DNA of 64,000 nt from Acinetobacter tandoii DSM 14970 = CIP 107469 (GCF_000400735.1 NZ_KE007368.1:296916-360915), one strand, 5' to 3'. Positions 47,045 to 56,043 are shown, counted from the first letter of the stretch. A program made the numbers and translations. Notes: generated by a model not told the origin, from the letters alone.

Positions 47045-47230
47045 ATGCAGATGCAAGATATTCAAGCGCTCATTCAAGGAAAAGTTGCACCTCAAACCAT
47101 CAATCTGGATGAATTGATTGTGATGGCTGAACGCTATCCGCAACACACTTCAACTGAATATAAATTATTAGAAATAGCCGCCAATATTGTTTTGGCCAGT
47201 TATTTGGAAAAGGCACAACAGCATCTTTAA
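47045..47230 (+). CDS. Small protein upstream of the ParB-like gene (61 aa)
   Basis: The ATG at 47045 follows AAGAG by about 9 bases; an in-frame TTG lies 21 bases upstream. The product is small and acidic (MQMQDIQALIQGKVAPQTINLDELIVMAERYPQH...), with no signal peptide or membrane helix, and looks helical. The next gene starts 9 bases after its stop, so the two form an operon. I do not recognise a family. A partner or adaptor role for the larger protein is only inferred. The 247 bases upstream are AT-rich with no other gene. Confidence 0.6.
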   Translation: MQMQDIQALIQGKVAPQTINLDELIVMAERYPQHTSTEYKLLEIAANIVLASYLEKAQQHL

Positions 47231-47239
47231 AGACAGCCT

Positions 47240-48721
47240 ATGAATGTTTTAGAAAAAGCCCATTTAGCCAAGGAATTACAAGGTCTTATTCATAGCTTAG
47301 ACCAACGGTCTTTGTCATTTTATGAAATTGCCAAATCCAAATGCCGTCTGAAAGAAATTTTTATTCATTGTGATGAACCGATTTTTAAAAAACAAATTTT
47401 AAATTTTAAATCGCATATGCAGCCTGAACTTGCCGCGCAGGAATTTGCTCAACATTCATTATATGTACAAACTTTTCGAGGCGTATTTAAGCAAGATTTA
47501 GCCTTGGAGCAGGCGCTTGAGCAACACCCTGAAATGGGTTGGGCAATTCTACATCGTGCTAATTTAGGCTTTCAAATCTGGTATATTCCAGCCCCGAATC
47601 GTACCGCACTGTTGAGTGACTGGGATGGACTGGAAAAAAATTATGCATGGATGTTAGAACAACAAGAAATTTATGCAGCATTAAAAACCGATACCGAACT
47701 AAACCAAGAAACCTTAGAAACAGGCAAAACTTTTAAAATGAGCCGAAACAGTGTGGTTCCTTTGCAGAATTCAAGTCAATCGATTCCAGAATCTCATAGC
47801 ATAAATCGTCCATTTTCTTTTGAATCGCTGATACCACAAGGCACATCAACGCAAAATACAGATTGGGATGCAGCAGCTCTTTCAATGGAAAGTCTTTCGC
47901 TAAGCCCTAAACAAGAGGATACAAAACCCTCGTTAGCTTCCGCTGAACCCCAAACAACAAGTGGATTACTTCTCAAAACAGCAACTGCAGCACTTGAACC
48001 CAATTCTTTACTTCCACAAATTGTTGAACTGGGCGAGTGGAAATGTCGTTTAGCCGCATTACAATTTCCACAAGCACAAGAATTAGAGCTTTGCCACTTA
48101 ACGTTGGACAATGTTTCCGAGTTAATGCCTTTATTGGAAATCATTGTTTCAGCAAGTCAACTACAACAATATAACAATCAGCCTGTGTATTTAGCTGAAC
48201 AAATTAATGCTCAAGGACGCTTTGTCAAATATATCGTGATTTTAGGTGCAGAAGATCAGTTACATGCCATACGGCTTGGTAATATTGTCAGCCAACATTA
48301 TGCTTACGAACTCGTGGCACTCAAATTACTACCAAATGAGCAATTACTTAAGCAATGTAAAAACGCACAGCAATTTTTCGAACTGTATAGTGAACAAGCC
48401 GAATTAGTCTGGAACACTGAAAGTTATCAACCATTTATTCCCGCAAACTGCATTCAAAAGCATAAATTAATTGCATTTGAAGAAACTTCAGCCAACTACA
48501 GAACCCCAATTATCTTACTCAAAGAACGGCAGAAAATTCGTGTCATTCATGGTCAATCTCGACTACAGTTATTACGCGAAGAAACAGCTTATCCTTATAT
48601 TCTCTTAGACCGCCATCAAGGGGTATCGTGGCAGTTGATTCAAAAGATTATTCAAACTCTCCCTCAACCCATTTCAGCATCAAAATTGTATGATGCCATT
48701 CAAATATACATTGGCAGTTAA
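47240..48721 (+). CDS. Protein of unknown function with a C-terminal ParB-like motif (493 aa)
   Basis: This is a cytoplasmic protein with no signal or membrane segments. Residues 1-160 form an alpha-helix-rich domain (LAKELQGLIHSLDQRSLSFYEI, then MGWAILHRANLGFQIWYIP). Residues about 165-260 are a Ser/Gln/Thr-rich linker. Residues about 265-400 form a mixed domain (PVYLAEQINAQGRFVKYIVILG). The end (419-493) has RTPIILLKERQKIRVIHGQSRLQLL, which resembles the ParB/sulfiredoxin-fold pattern of a strand, then a GxxR-type motif (GQSRL at 438-442), followed by YPYILLD. That resemblance is my inference; no standard family was recognised. It is co-transcribed with the 61-residue gene. Confidence 0.6.
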   Translation: MNVLEKAHLAKELQGLIHSLDQRSLSFYEIAKSKCRLKEIFIHCDEPIFKKQILNFKSHMQPELAAQEFAQHSLYVQTFRGVFKQDLALEQALEQHPEMGWAILHRANLGFQIWYIPAPNRTALLSDWDGLEKNYAWMLEQQEIYAALKTDTELNQETLETGKTFKMSRNSVVPLQNSSQSIPESHSINRPFSFESLIPQGTSTQNTDWDAAALSMESLSLSPKQEDTKPSLASAEPQTTSGLLLKTATAALEPNSLLPQIVELGEWKCRLAALQFPQAQELELCHLTLDNVSELMPLLEIIVSASQLQQYNNQPVYLAEQINAQGRFVKYIVILGAEDQLHAIRLGNIVSQHYAYELVALKLLPNEQLLKQCKNAQQFFELYSEQAELVWNTESYQPFIPANCIQKHKLIAFEETSANYRTPIILLKERQKIRVIHGQSRLQLLREETAYPYILLDRHQGVSWQLIQKIIQTLPQPISASKLYDAIQIYIGS

Positions 48722-48802
48722 TTTATTTTATTTTGTAGCAAAAGCTTGATTTTCATCCCTAAAATTTACCAAACTTGAGATGTAAATTTAGAATAAAAGA
48801 TC

Positions 48803-49948
48803 ATGATAATGCCTACAATGAGAAAAACTTTTACCCAGCCACTTGTGTTGATGGTTGCCTTGGGGATGGTCCACACCTCAAGCTGGGCAAATACGAGTGA
48901 ACCTCAAGAAGCCTCCCCTGCTTCACCCCCTTATACGATTGAGCAAGCACCCACACCAGAGGATAGCTTGTTCTATACTATTCCACGTTGGATCGATTCA
49001 GCCCCAACGGTTCTGCCTGAACAATCCGATGAGCAAATTGTACCTTCAACAGTGGTCACTGAAAATCAAACTTGGGTGGATCGTCAACAAAAGCTCATTC
49101 GTAACTGGGCTGATGATACCTCTCAAACCATTGATGGTTGGTTTGGTGCAAAAAATACCGAAACCCCAGCTTCCGCAACCTTAAGGGTATTAATTGATAA
49201 CCGCTGGAATAAACACGATGAATACGACATTAAGCCGCGTATCCGCGGTAAGATCAGTTTGCCCAACTTAGAAAAAAAACTCAGTCTGGTCTTTGGTGAT
49301 GACTCTCTAGATAACGAATTAGCCAATAACGTCGCCATCACCAATGAGAACCCACCGAGCCCAGACAATGACAAAGCCTACGATCGGCGTCAAAACCGAG
49401 ATGCCAACAGTTCATTGGCTTTGCGTTGGTCAGATATTTCCAAGCGCTTACCATTTGAAACCGACTTTGATATCGGGGTTCGTTCAGGCGATGATATCTA
49501 TCTACGTTTAAAAGCGAAAAAAGATTGGGCGCTAGAAAATGACTTTTTCTTTCACGCGGAACAAATTTACCGTTACGGGGTCGACAGTGAAAATTACTTG
49601 CGGACCAACTTAGAGTTGACTCATGCACGTCCTAACGAAGCTTTTTTGAGTGACCAATTCAGCTTAACCTATGCCGATGCACAAAAAGATGATTTAAATT
49701 GGGACAACTACGCTTTCCGTCAACATCAATTCTTTCAAGGCAATCGGTTTAACTACGGAATCTACACAGGTGGCTATTTGGATAATTCAGATTTACGTCT
49801 AAATAGTTGGGGACCATTCATTTCATGGCGGCAGCCTTTATGGCGTGAATGGTTTTATGTGCAAACCGATCTCAATTATTACAATGATCATCGTGCAGAC
49901 CGTAGTCATTATCTAAGTACTTTATTACGCTTAGAAGCCTTGTTCTAA
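48803..49948 (+). CDS. Predicted outer-membrane beta-barrel-like protein (381 aa)
   Basis: A signal peptide (MRKTFTQPLVLMVALGMVHTSSWA, with possible starts at 48803 or 48818) precedes a Pro/Thr/Glu-rich segment and a helix. A C-terminal half of about 240 residues then has alternating aromatic and polar strands (for example DNRWNKHDEYDIKPRIRGKISL, then NYLRTNLELTHARPNE) and ends in LEALF. A terminal phenylalanine is the usual outer-membrane protein signature recognised by the BAM complex. The family is unknown to me. The gene lies 81 bases after the ParB-like gene and could share its transcript. Confidence 0.7.
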   Translation: MIMPTMRKTFTQPLVLMVALGMVHTSSWANTSEPQEASPASPPYTIEQAPTPEDSLFYTIPRWIDSAPTVLPEQSDEQIVPSTVVTENQTWVDRQQKLIRNWADDTSQTIDGWFGAKNTETPASATLRVLIDNRWNKHDEYDIKPRIRGKISLPNLEKKLSLVFGDDSLDNELANNVAITNENPPSPDNDKAYDRRQNRDANSSLALRWSDISKRLPFETDFDIGVRSGDDIYLRLKAKKDWALENDFFFHAEQIYRYGVDSENYLRTNLELTHARPNEAFLSDQFSLTYADAQKDDLNWDNYAFRQHQFFQGNRFNYGIYTGGYLDNSDLRLNSWGPFISWRQPLWREWFYVQTDLNYYNDHRADRSHYLSTLLRLEALF

Positions 49949-49954
49949 GTTTTC

Positions 49955-49980
49955 TGTGGATAACTTTTGCGTTATCCACA
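49955..49980. promoter_or_regulatory. Inverted pair of consensus DnaA boxes
   Basis: TGTGGATAAC and GTTATCCACA, perfect 10-base arms, are separated by 6 bases. Each contains TTATCCACA, the strongest DnaA-box sequence. It lies between the 381-residue gene and htpG. It is not followed by a T-run on either strand, so it is not a simple terminator. Confidence 0.6.
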
Positions 49981-49992
49981 AAAATGCTCAAT

Positions 49993-50023
49993 AAAAAAGC
50001 AACCTTTTACAGGTTGCCTTTTT
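49993..50023. terminator. Bidirectional terminator between the 381-residue gene and htpG
   Basis: GCAACCT and AGGTTGC with a 5-base loop are flanked by an A-run on the left and a T-run on the right. Both neighbours end here. Confidence 0.85.
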
Positions 50024-50038
50024 ACATCAATTCAGGTT

Positions 50039-51958
50039 TTATTTAAGTAACAACTGATTAATACGCTTTACATATTCAGCTGGATTTTCAGGTAAACCAC
50101 CTTCTGCAATTACCGCCTGATCAAAGATCACATTAGCAAGATCTTCAAAATGGGTACTACCATCTAACTTTTTCACCAATGGATGCTCAGGGTTGATTTC
50201 CAGAATTGGCTTGCTTTCAGGCACTGCCTGACCTGCTTGTTTCAACATGCGGACGAGTTGAGGTGAAAGTTCACCTTCACTAGTTACCAAGCACGCTGGT
50301 GAGTCTACTAAACGCGTAGTCACACGGACTTCTTTGGTTTTTGCTTTTAAGGCATCCGACAATTTATCCACGACAGGTTTAAATTGTTCGGCAGCAGCTT
50401 CAAGGGCTTTCTTCTCTTCCGCATCTTGCAAGTCGCCTAAATCCACTGCACCTTTAGACACGTTTTGCATTGGCGTACCATCGAAGTCCTGAACAAAATT
50501 CATTGCCCACTCATCTACTCGGTCAGCCATTAATAACACTTCAATGCCTTTTTTCTTGAACAACTCTAATTGTGGCGAGTTCTTCGCAGCATTCAAACTT
50601 TCCGCAGTCACATAATAAATGGCTTTCTGCCCTTCTTTCATGCGTGCTTTGTAGTCTGCTAAAGAAGTACTGATCTCATCGTGAGTAGATGTCGCAAAAC
50701 GTAGTAACTTTAAGATGCGCTCACGATTACCAAAGTCTTCACCCAAGCCTTCTTTCAAGACCGAACCAAATTCAGCATAGAAAGTTTTGAATTTCTCTTG
50801 GTCTTTTTCATCTTCCGATTTCGCCAAACTATCCAACACGGTCAAAATACGGCGTGCATTACCTTCACGAATGGTACGGACATCACGGCTTTCTTGTAAC
50901 AGTTCACGGCTAACATTCAGCGGTAAATCTGCACTATCCACTACACCTTGCACAAAGCGTAGATAGTTCGGAATTAAATTATCCGCATCATCCATAATAA
51001 ACACGCGCTTCACATACAGCTTGATCCCTGCTTTAGCCTCACGCGTGAAAATATCGTGCGGTGCCTTGCTTGGGATGTACAGTAATTGCGTATATTCGGT
51101 ACTACCTTCGACACGGTTATGTGCCCATGCCAATGGAGCGTCAAAATCATGACTCAAGTTCTTATAAAACTCGATGTATTGCTCTTCAGTGACTTCATTT
51201 TTACTGCGTGTCCATAAAGCACTGGCAGAGTTAATTGCTTCCCATTCATCCGTTTTGACCATCTGACCGCCTTTCGGTGTTTCACCTTCGGCTACTTCTT
51301 CTTCCTGCCAAACCTCTTTTTGCATTTCAATTGGCAAGCTAATATGGTCAGAATATTTATTGACAATTTGCTTAACTTTATAGCTTTCTAAATAATCTAA
51401 AGCATCTTCACGTAAGTGCAGAATAATGTCTGTACCACGGGTTACTTTTTCAATTTGCTCAACTTCAAAGTCCCCTGTACCACCACTAATCCAGCGTACC
51501 GCTTCCTGCTCAGGCACACCTGCATGACGTGATTCTACTGTAATCTTATCCGCGACAATAAAGCCCGAATAAAAACCTACACCAAACTGACCAATCAACT
51601 GTGCATCGGCTTTTTGATCACCTGTCAATTTCGACATAAAGTCCTTGGTACCCGACTTGGCAATCGTTCCAAGGTTATCAATTGCTTCTTGTTGCGTCAG
51701 ACCAATACCATTATCAGAAATAGTCAGTGTTTTTTGTTCTTTATCTAAAATAATCCGTACATGTAAATTCGGGTCATTCTCATAAAATTCAGGATGATTA
51801 ATACCTTCAAAACGCAGTTTATCGCAGGCATCAGAAGCATTCGAAATTAACTCACGCAAAAAGATCTCTGGGTTTGAATAAAGTGAGTGAGTCACCAAAT
51901 GGAGTAATTGTGCCACTTCAGCCTGAAAGCTATGTTTTTGTGTATTGTGTTCGCTCAT
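50039..51958 (-). CDS. htpG: Molecular chaperone HtpG (Hsp90) (639 aa)
   Basis: HtpG is the bacterial Hsp90, an ATP-dependent chaperone for client proteins, partly under heat and stress. The N-terminal GHKL ATPase has [27 protein letters not shown], then [27 protein letters not shown] and [17 protein letters not shown]. The middle domain has the catalytic Arg region [17 protein letters not shown], and the C-terminal dimerisation domain follows. The ATG at 51958 with GGAAGGTTGT upstream is preferred over an earlier start. It converges on the 381-residue gene across the terminator at 49993. Confidence 0.97.
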   Translation of the reverse strand: MSEHNTQKHSFQAEVAQLLHLVTHSLYSNPEIFLRELISNASDACDKLRFEGINHPEFYENDPNLHVRIILDKEQKTLTISDNGIGLTQQEAIDNLGTIAKSGTKDFMSKLTGDQKADAQLIGQFGVGFYSGFIVADKITVESRHAGVPEQEAVRWISGGTGDFEVEQIEKVTRGTDIILHLREDALDYLESYKVKQIVNKYSDHISLPIEMQKEVWQEEEVAEGETPKGGQMVKTDEWEAINSASALWTRSKNEVTEEQYIEFYKNLSHDFDAPLAWAHNRVEGSTEYTQLLYIPSKAPHDIFTREAKAGIKLYVKRVFIMDDADNLIPNYLRFVQGVVDSADLPLNVSRELLQESRDVRTIREGNARRILTVLDSLAKSEDEKDQEKFKTFYAEFGSVLKEGLGEDFGNRERILKLLRFATSTHDEISTSLADYKARMKEGQKAIYYVTAESLNAAKNSPQLELFKKKGIEVLLMADRVDEWAMNFVQDFDGTPMQNVSKGAVDLGDLQDAEEKKALEAAAEQFKPVVDKLSDALKAKTKEVRVTTRLVDSPACLVTSEGELSPQLVRMLKQAGQAVPESKPILEINPEHPLVKKLDGSTHFEDLANVIFDQAVIAEGGLPENPAEYVKRINQLLLK

Positions 51959-52069
51959 ACAACCTTCCTCGAATTCATTCACACAGTGTTTTTATCAGAT
52001 GCTTAATGAATTGGAGTGACTCGATGATTTTTCAATAGCAATTGTTCTTTTTTTAATCATTTATGTTTT

Positions 52070-52414
52070 TTAATACGGTCCACGTTGATAAATTTGCTGT
52101 AAATATAAATCTATTCGTTGCTGCCGCATGGCATATACATCGTTTAAACAACGTAGATTATCCCGACATTGATCACGTAAACGCAGCCATTTCACTTGCT
52201 CATCCTGAATCACTGAACGCGTTCCCATAGGCACCAACCGTTTTAAAATATTATAACTTGTTGCCATTTTCACATCGGCATCATTCAAGCCAAGCTGGTT
52301 ACAGATCTTATGTTCAGTGACAGTTACTGCACGCGCACAATCAAAACTGGCAGCATAGCTTCCCATTGCAGTGAATGAAGACACTATTAATAAAGTTATT
52401 TTTAAAATTCTCAT
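52070..52414 (-). CDS. LprI-like (DUF1311) small secreted protein (114 aa)
   Basis: A signal peptide (residues 1-21) precedes a DUF1311/LprI N-terminal-type domain: SFDCARAVTVTEHKICNQLGLNDADVKMATSYNIL, then DEQVKWLRLRDQCRDNLRCLNDVYAMRQQRI. The four cysteines (26, 38, 83, 89) match the disulfide pattern of the family, members of which include lysozyme inhibitors such as Mycobacterium LprI. Inhibition of lysozyme here is inference. It is probably a monocistronic periplasmic protein on the minus strand upstream of htpG. Confidence 0.75.
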   Translation of the reverse strand: MRILKITLLIVSSFTAMGSYAASFDCARAVTVTEHKICNQLGLNDADVKMATSYNILKRLVPMGTRSVIQDEQVKWLRLRDQCRDNLRCLNDVYAMRQQRIDLYLQQIYQRGPY

Positions 52415-52523
52415 GTTTAAACACTCTATTTTTTGTTCAATTTAAACAAAATCAGTAGGATAAAGTGTAATCTTTTGCGTCTGCATAGTGAAAGATTGTT
52501 GCAGATACTCAAACAAAGAACAT

Positions 52524-52552
52524 AAAAAAACCCCATCCAAGGATGAGGTTTT
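52524..52552 (-). terminator. Terminator of ompW
   Basis: On the minus strand CCTCATCC-TT-GGATGGGG is followed by a T-run of seven bases, about 30 bases after the ompW stop. Confidence 0.78.
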
Positions 52553-52584
52553 AGCGCTGTTATTATTATTGTTATTTTTATTAC

Positions 52585-53199
52585 TTAGAATTTATAGCTA
52601 TAGCCGATGGTATAAACCATTGGGTCAATATCTAGATCAAATTTAATTGGTGTATTCTCTACACGCACTTCTGGGCTAAGTTGTGCATAACGTGCATCTA
52701 CAAATACACCCCAGTTTTTCGCATCTGCTGGTTGGAAATTAAAACCAACTTGACCCGCAAAACCATAATCTTCTTTAACTTTAACCGATGCACCAGAAAG
52801 AGCACCTTTAGTTTCCTCATCCCAAGCAATAAATGCTGTTCCACCTACCCCAATGTATGGTGTAAAACGGGTTGAATTTTTAAAATTATATTTAACAGTT
52901 AATGTTGGTGGCAAATGCTTAATTTTAACTGCATTCTCACCATTGATTGACACATCATGGTTGACTGGAGCAGCTAATAATAATTCAGCAGAAATAGGAG
53001 AATCACCAAAGAAATACTCTACAGAAGGGGTAAATGCCAATTCACTTTCTGCTTTTACAACACCAACACCAGCAACTGTTGTGTCTTGAGTTGGAGCAAT
53101 TGTAGATCCACCGACTTTGACCTGCCAGCCACCTGCCATCGCAGATGCAGAAACCCCTAATAATGCAATAAGAGCAGCTTGTTTCAACATATTAAACAA
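52585..53199 (-). CDS. ompW: OmpW-family outer-membrane protein (204 aa)
   Basis: OmpW is an eight-stranded outer-membrane beta-barrel of the VOMP family that forms a hydrophobic channel. A signal peptide (MLKQAALIALLGVSASAMA) precedes GGWQVKVGGSTIAPTQDT, and the typical LPPTLTVKYNFKNSTRFTPYIGVGGTAF is present. The protein ends in a strand MVYTIGYSYKF with terminal Phe. Length is normal. In Acinetobacter OmpW is linked to iron, salt and antibiotic response. Its upstream region is interrupted by the IS982 element, whose transposase reads toward ompW. Confidence 0.93.
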   Translation of the reverse strand: MFNMLKQAALIALLGVSASAMAGGWQVKVGGSTIAPTQDTTVAGVGVVKAESELAFTPSVEYFFGDSPISAELLLAAPVNHDVSINGENAVKIKHLPPTLTVKYNFKNSTRFTPYIGVGGTAFIAWDEETKGALSGASVKVKEDYGFAGQVGFNFQPADAKNWGVFVDARYAQLSPEVRVENTPIKFDLDIDPMVYTIGYSYKF

Positions 53200-53468
53200 C
53201 CTTTTATAATAAGAAACTTAACACTTAATTAATATTAAACAAGACCATTATTAATATGCAATACCCATTAATTAATATAAATTTAATTTATTTTTAAATA
53301 CATGATTAATATAGTTATTTATTTTAATTTGACCAATACGGTTGGTATTTAAAACCAACCATATTAATCAGATATTTATTATTATATTCAGAGTATATTA
53401 CTCAGGTTTAATATAAAGTATATTTTAAATATATTTTATATTATAAAATTGAAATATAAAATATATTA
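53200..53468. promoter_or_regulatory. AT-rich ompW upstream region with an inverted repeat
   Basis: This 269-base region is extremely AT-rich. It holds a short inverted repeat GGTTGGT...ACCAACC at 53340-53360, 140 bases from the ompW start, with further matching bases outside. The IS element has been inserted at its far end. Promoter elements cannot be placed with confidence. Confidence 0.45.
53462..53468. repeat. 7-base target-site duplication, left copy
   Basis: TATATTA directly precedes the left end of the IS982 element and is repeated at 54443-54449 directly after the right end. Confidence 0.75.
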
Positions 53469-54442
53469 ACCCGAATCCTGCTTAAGCCGATATTTCCATA
53501 ATACGAATCATCGGTTTATTTTGATGACATATTTGATAAGCACATAAAGATGCATAAATACCAGCTAAATAGCCTGCAACACTTCTAGCTCTAGTTGTCA
53601 CTAGATTGTACGTCCCTTTCAGCAAACTGAATAAAGTTTCTATTTTATTGCGTTGTTTTAGATGGTATTCATCTGCTTTTAATAACTGTATAGATTTCAT
53701 GTTCTTTCGGTGATAAGTAATTAAATCAACACCTTGTACTCTTAATCTACTCTTTAATTCTTGACTAATATAGCCACGATCAGCATACAATTTTGCAGTC
53801 ATTCCTTTGACTAGTTGTTCCACCATTTTGATATCTGCTGTATGTCCATTGGATAAAACCGTATTTACTATTCCACCTGATTGATTCATCAACAAATGCA
53901 GCTTACAGCCAAAGAACCATCCCATTGAGCTTTTACCTCGTGTTGCAATCGTAGACAGGGCTTTATGCCGTTGTATTCTCTGGTTTTTACAGACAGGTAA
54001 TATGGTTGAATCAATCCATAAATAATTGCTTTGCTGATCTTTCATCAAAGCAAAATGTAGGGCATGTAAAGCCAGTTGATGTGTATTCATCAGATGAATC
54101 ATGCGTTGATAACATGGTAGATGTTTAAATAGATGGCTATTGTTATATTTTAACGCTGTGAAGAATGCTTTGAAATTATTGAAATGAGAGCACTTATACC
54201 AAATTGCAATAAAGGTAATTTCAGAAATACTGAGCTGAGCAGGGCGAACTCTTGAGCATCGAAGGTTCTGCTTTAAGAAATTCCAATAGATTGATTCAAA
54301 TTTTAGAAAGAAATCATCAATTATGCAGAATAATTCGGTACTATTGAACATCAGGACTAGAGCTTTAAGTTTGGTGTGGTAACTCAACTGATGGCTCTAG
54401 TCCTTCTCTTTTTCAAGTCAATTTCTTATCCGCGATTCAGGT
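53469..54442. mobile_element. IS982-family insertion sequence, complete (974 bp)
   Basis: The element is bounded by imperfect terminal inverted repeats. The left starts ACCCGAATCCTGCTTAAG and the right, read inward, ACCTGAATCGCGGATAAG. It contains one intact transposase gene on the minus strand and is flanked by a TATATTA duplication. Its size fits the IS982 family. It was inserted 18 bases past the stop of the antiporter gene, in the ompW upstream region. The intact ends, open frame and duplication suggest a recent insertion. Confidence 0.85.
53482..54351 (-). CDS. IS982-family transposase (290 aa)
   Basis: This is a DDE transposase. The catalytic Asp and Glu candidates are in SNYLWIDSTILPVC, AKLYADRGYISQEL and KQRNKIETLFSLLKGTYNLVTTRARS, which are the three conserved blocks of this family. 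The N-terminal part is a helical DNA-binding region (LSISEITFIAIWYKCSHFNNFKAFF). The ATG at 54351 is chosen; the frame extends upstream to a TTG. No stop or frameshift is visible, so the enzyme is probably active. Codon use is more AT-rich than in neighbours. Confidence 0.9.
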   Translation of the reverse strand: MFNSTELFCIIDDFFLKFESIYWNFLKQNLRCSRVRPAQLSISEITFIAIWYKCSHFNNFKAFFTALKYNNSHLFKHLPCYQRMIHLMNTHQLALHALHFALMKDQQSNYLWIDSTILPVCKNQRIQRHKALSTIATRGKSSMGWFFGCKLHLLMNQSGGIVNTVLSNGHTADIKMVEQLVKGMTAKLYADRGYISQELKSRLRVQGVDLITYHRKNMKSIQLLKADEYHLKQRNKIETLFSLLKGTYNLVTTRARSVAGYLAGIYASLCAYQICHQNKPMIRIMEISA

Positions 54443-54449
54443 TATATTA
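54443..54449. repeat. 7-base target-site duplication, right copy
   Basis: TATATTA follows the right end of the IS982 element, matching the left copy at 53462-53468. Confidence 0.75.
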
Positions 54450-54466
54450 AAACACTCAAAATTATA

Positions 54467-55879
54467 TTAAAGGACCATGGCCGCAATCCAACCAAAGACC
54501 AATAAGGGAATATTAAAATGAATAAATGTTGGTACAACCGTATCCCATATATGATCGTGCTGTCCATCTACACCCAAACCAGCAGTTGGACCCAAAGTTG
54601 AATCTGATGCAGGTGAACCTGCGTCACCAAGTGCAGCAGCCGTACCAATTAAAGCCACTGTCGCCAAAGGAGAAAAGCCGAACTGTACACAAAGCGGAAC
54701 ATAAATAACGGCCAAAACAGGCACACTTGAAAAAGATGAACCAATTCCAATCGTTACAAATAGACCAATAAACAACATCAAGAATGCTGCCAATGCGCGG
54801 TTGTCACCGATCAGATGCACTACACCATTCACTAACTGATTAATATCACCTGTATGTGTCATCACCGAAGCAAAACCTGCCGCCGAAATCATAATGAATC
54901 CAACTAAAGCCATCATGCGCATGCCTTGTACAAAAACATCATCTGCTTCTTGCCATTTGAAAATACCTGCTGCGGATAACACGGAGAAACCAACCAAACC
55001 ACCCAAGATCATCGAACCCGAATATAATTGTGCAATGAGGGTCAAAATAATCGCTAAAAGTGCCATAAAGATAGTCTTTTTCGCAATTACAGGTACATTC
55101 TCCGCTTCACGTTTCAGCTCTTCGGCATCTTGCTCGAAATTCACTTCACCTGCACGAATTGGTTTATCCAAATCAATCGTGGTGACACGTACCACTTCAC
55201 GATCAACATAATGACGTGGCTTGCGGTAGCTGACAAAGACGGCTACTAATGTCCCAAGCACCATCCCTACCACTGGAATAGCCATACCGACTGGCATCAT
55301 CCAACGATCAACATGTAAATGATATGCAGCACCAATCTTGTTGATATTACCCATCAAAATTTGTTCTAAGAAAATTGCACCAAAACCCACAGGCAAGAAA
55401 ATATATGTTCCCACCAAACCTAAAGTTAGGACACAAGCCGCAGCACGGCGGTCCAAATTTAAGTGATTCATGACTTTTAATAAAGGTGGAACCAAAACAG
55501 GAATAAATGCGATATGAACTGGAATTAGGTTTTGTGAACAAATTGCCGCGACCAGTAAAATACTCAACAGCAAATATTTCACCTTACGTGCTCGCTGATG
55601 TGAAACTTCGGCTCCTAATAAACCAATCAGTTTATGTGCCAATAGGTCTGGTAAACCGGACTTAGACAGTGCTAATGCAAAAGCTCCCAACACCGCATAG
55701 GCTAAGGCAACTTCAGCCCCATCCCCTAAACCTGCATTAAATGCACTTACGGTATCGGACAAACTGAGCCCTGCAACCAAGCCACCAATAATTGCTGAAA
55801 TGACCAAAGTCAGAACAACAGAAACTCGTGCCAGTGACAAAAGAAACATCACGGCAATCGCAATTACTACTGCATTCAT
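54467..55879 (-). CDS. Na+/H+ antiporter family protein, NhaC/YuiF-like (470 aa)
   Basis: This polytopic inner-membrane protein has about eleven hydrophobic segments. Conserved stretches are ISAIIGGLVAGLSLSDTVSAFNAGLGDGAEVALAYAVLGAFALALSKSG, AICSQNLIPVHIAFIPVLVPPLL and GTAAALGDAGSPASDSTLGPTAGLG near the end, which fit the Na+/H+ antiporter family with an ion-transporter fold. An acidic cytoplasmic loop lies around residues 225-265. The substrate is not certain; some members of this clan transport amino acids such as histidine. It stands alone; the IS element sits right after its stop. Confidence 0.75.
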   Translation of the reverse strand: MNAVVIAIAVMFLLSLARVSVVLTLVISAIIGGLVAGLSLSDTVSAFNAGLGDGAEVALAYAVLGAFALALSKSGLPDLLAHKLIGLLGAEVSHQRARKVKYLLLSILLVAAICSQNLIPVHIAFIPVLVPPLLKVMNHLNLDRRAAACVLTLGLVGTYIFLPVGFGAIFLEQILMGNINKIGAAYHLHVDRWMMPVGMAIPVVGMVLGTLVAVFVSYRKPRHYVDREVVRVTTIDLDKPIRAGEVNFEQDAEELKREAENVPVIAKKTIFMALLAIILTLIAQLYSGSMILGGLVGFSVLSAAGIFKWQEADDVFVQGMRMMALVGFIMISAAGFASVMTHTGDINQLVNGVVHLIGDNRALAAFLMLFIGLFVTIGIGSSFSSVPVLAVIYVPLCVQFGFSPLATVALIGTAAALGDAGSPASDSTLGPTAGLGVDGQHDHIWDTVVPTFIHFNIPLLVFGWIAAMVL

Positions 55880-55993
55880 GAAAAACTGAAGATGATAAAA
55901 AAAGCGCTATCTTAGCAGATTCGATACATTGAAACTGTAATTTGATCGGGTTTCTCAGGACTCAATTCTCGATTGAAAGGAACTACAAACATC

Positions 55994-56032
55994 GAACTCG
56001 TTGTCTGTCTTCTTGTCACAACCAACGAGTTC
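55994..56032. repeat. Inverted repeat after the alpha/beta hydrolase gene
   Basis: GAACTCGTTG and CAACGAGTTC are perfect 10-base arms with a 19-base loop. The stem begins 12 bases after the hydrolase stop on the minus strand. No strong T-run follows, so its role as terminator is uncertain. Confidence 0.5.
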
Positions 56033-56043
56033 TCTAGCCTGTT

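Noticed and set aside
49955..49980. DnaA-box inverted pair as an intrinsic terminator
   Set aside because: Neither strand shows a T-run after the hairpin, and a regular terminator lies separately at 49993-50023.
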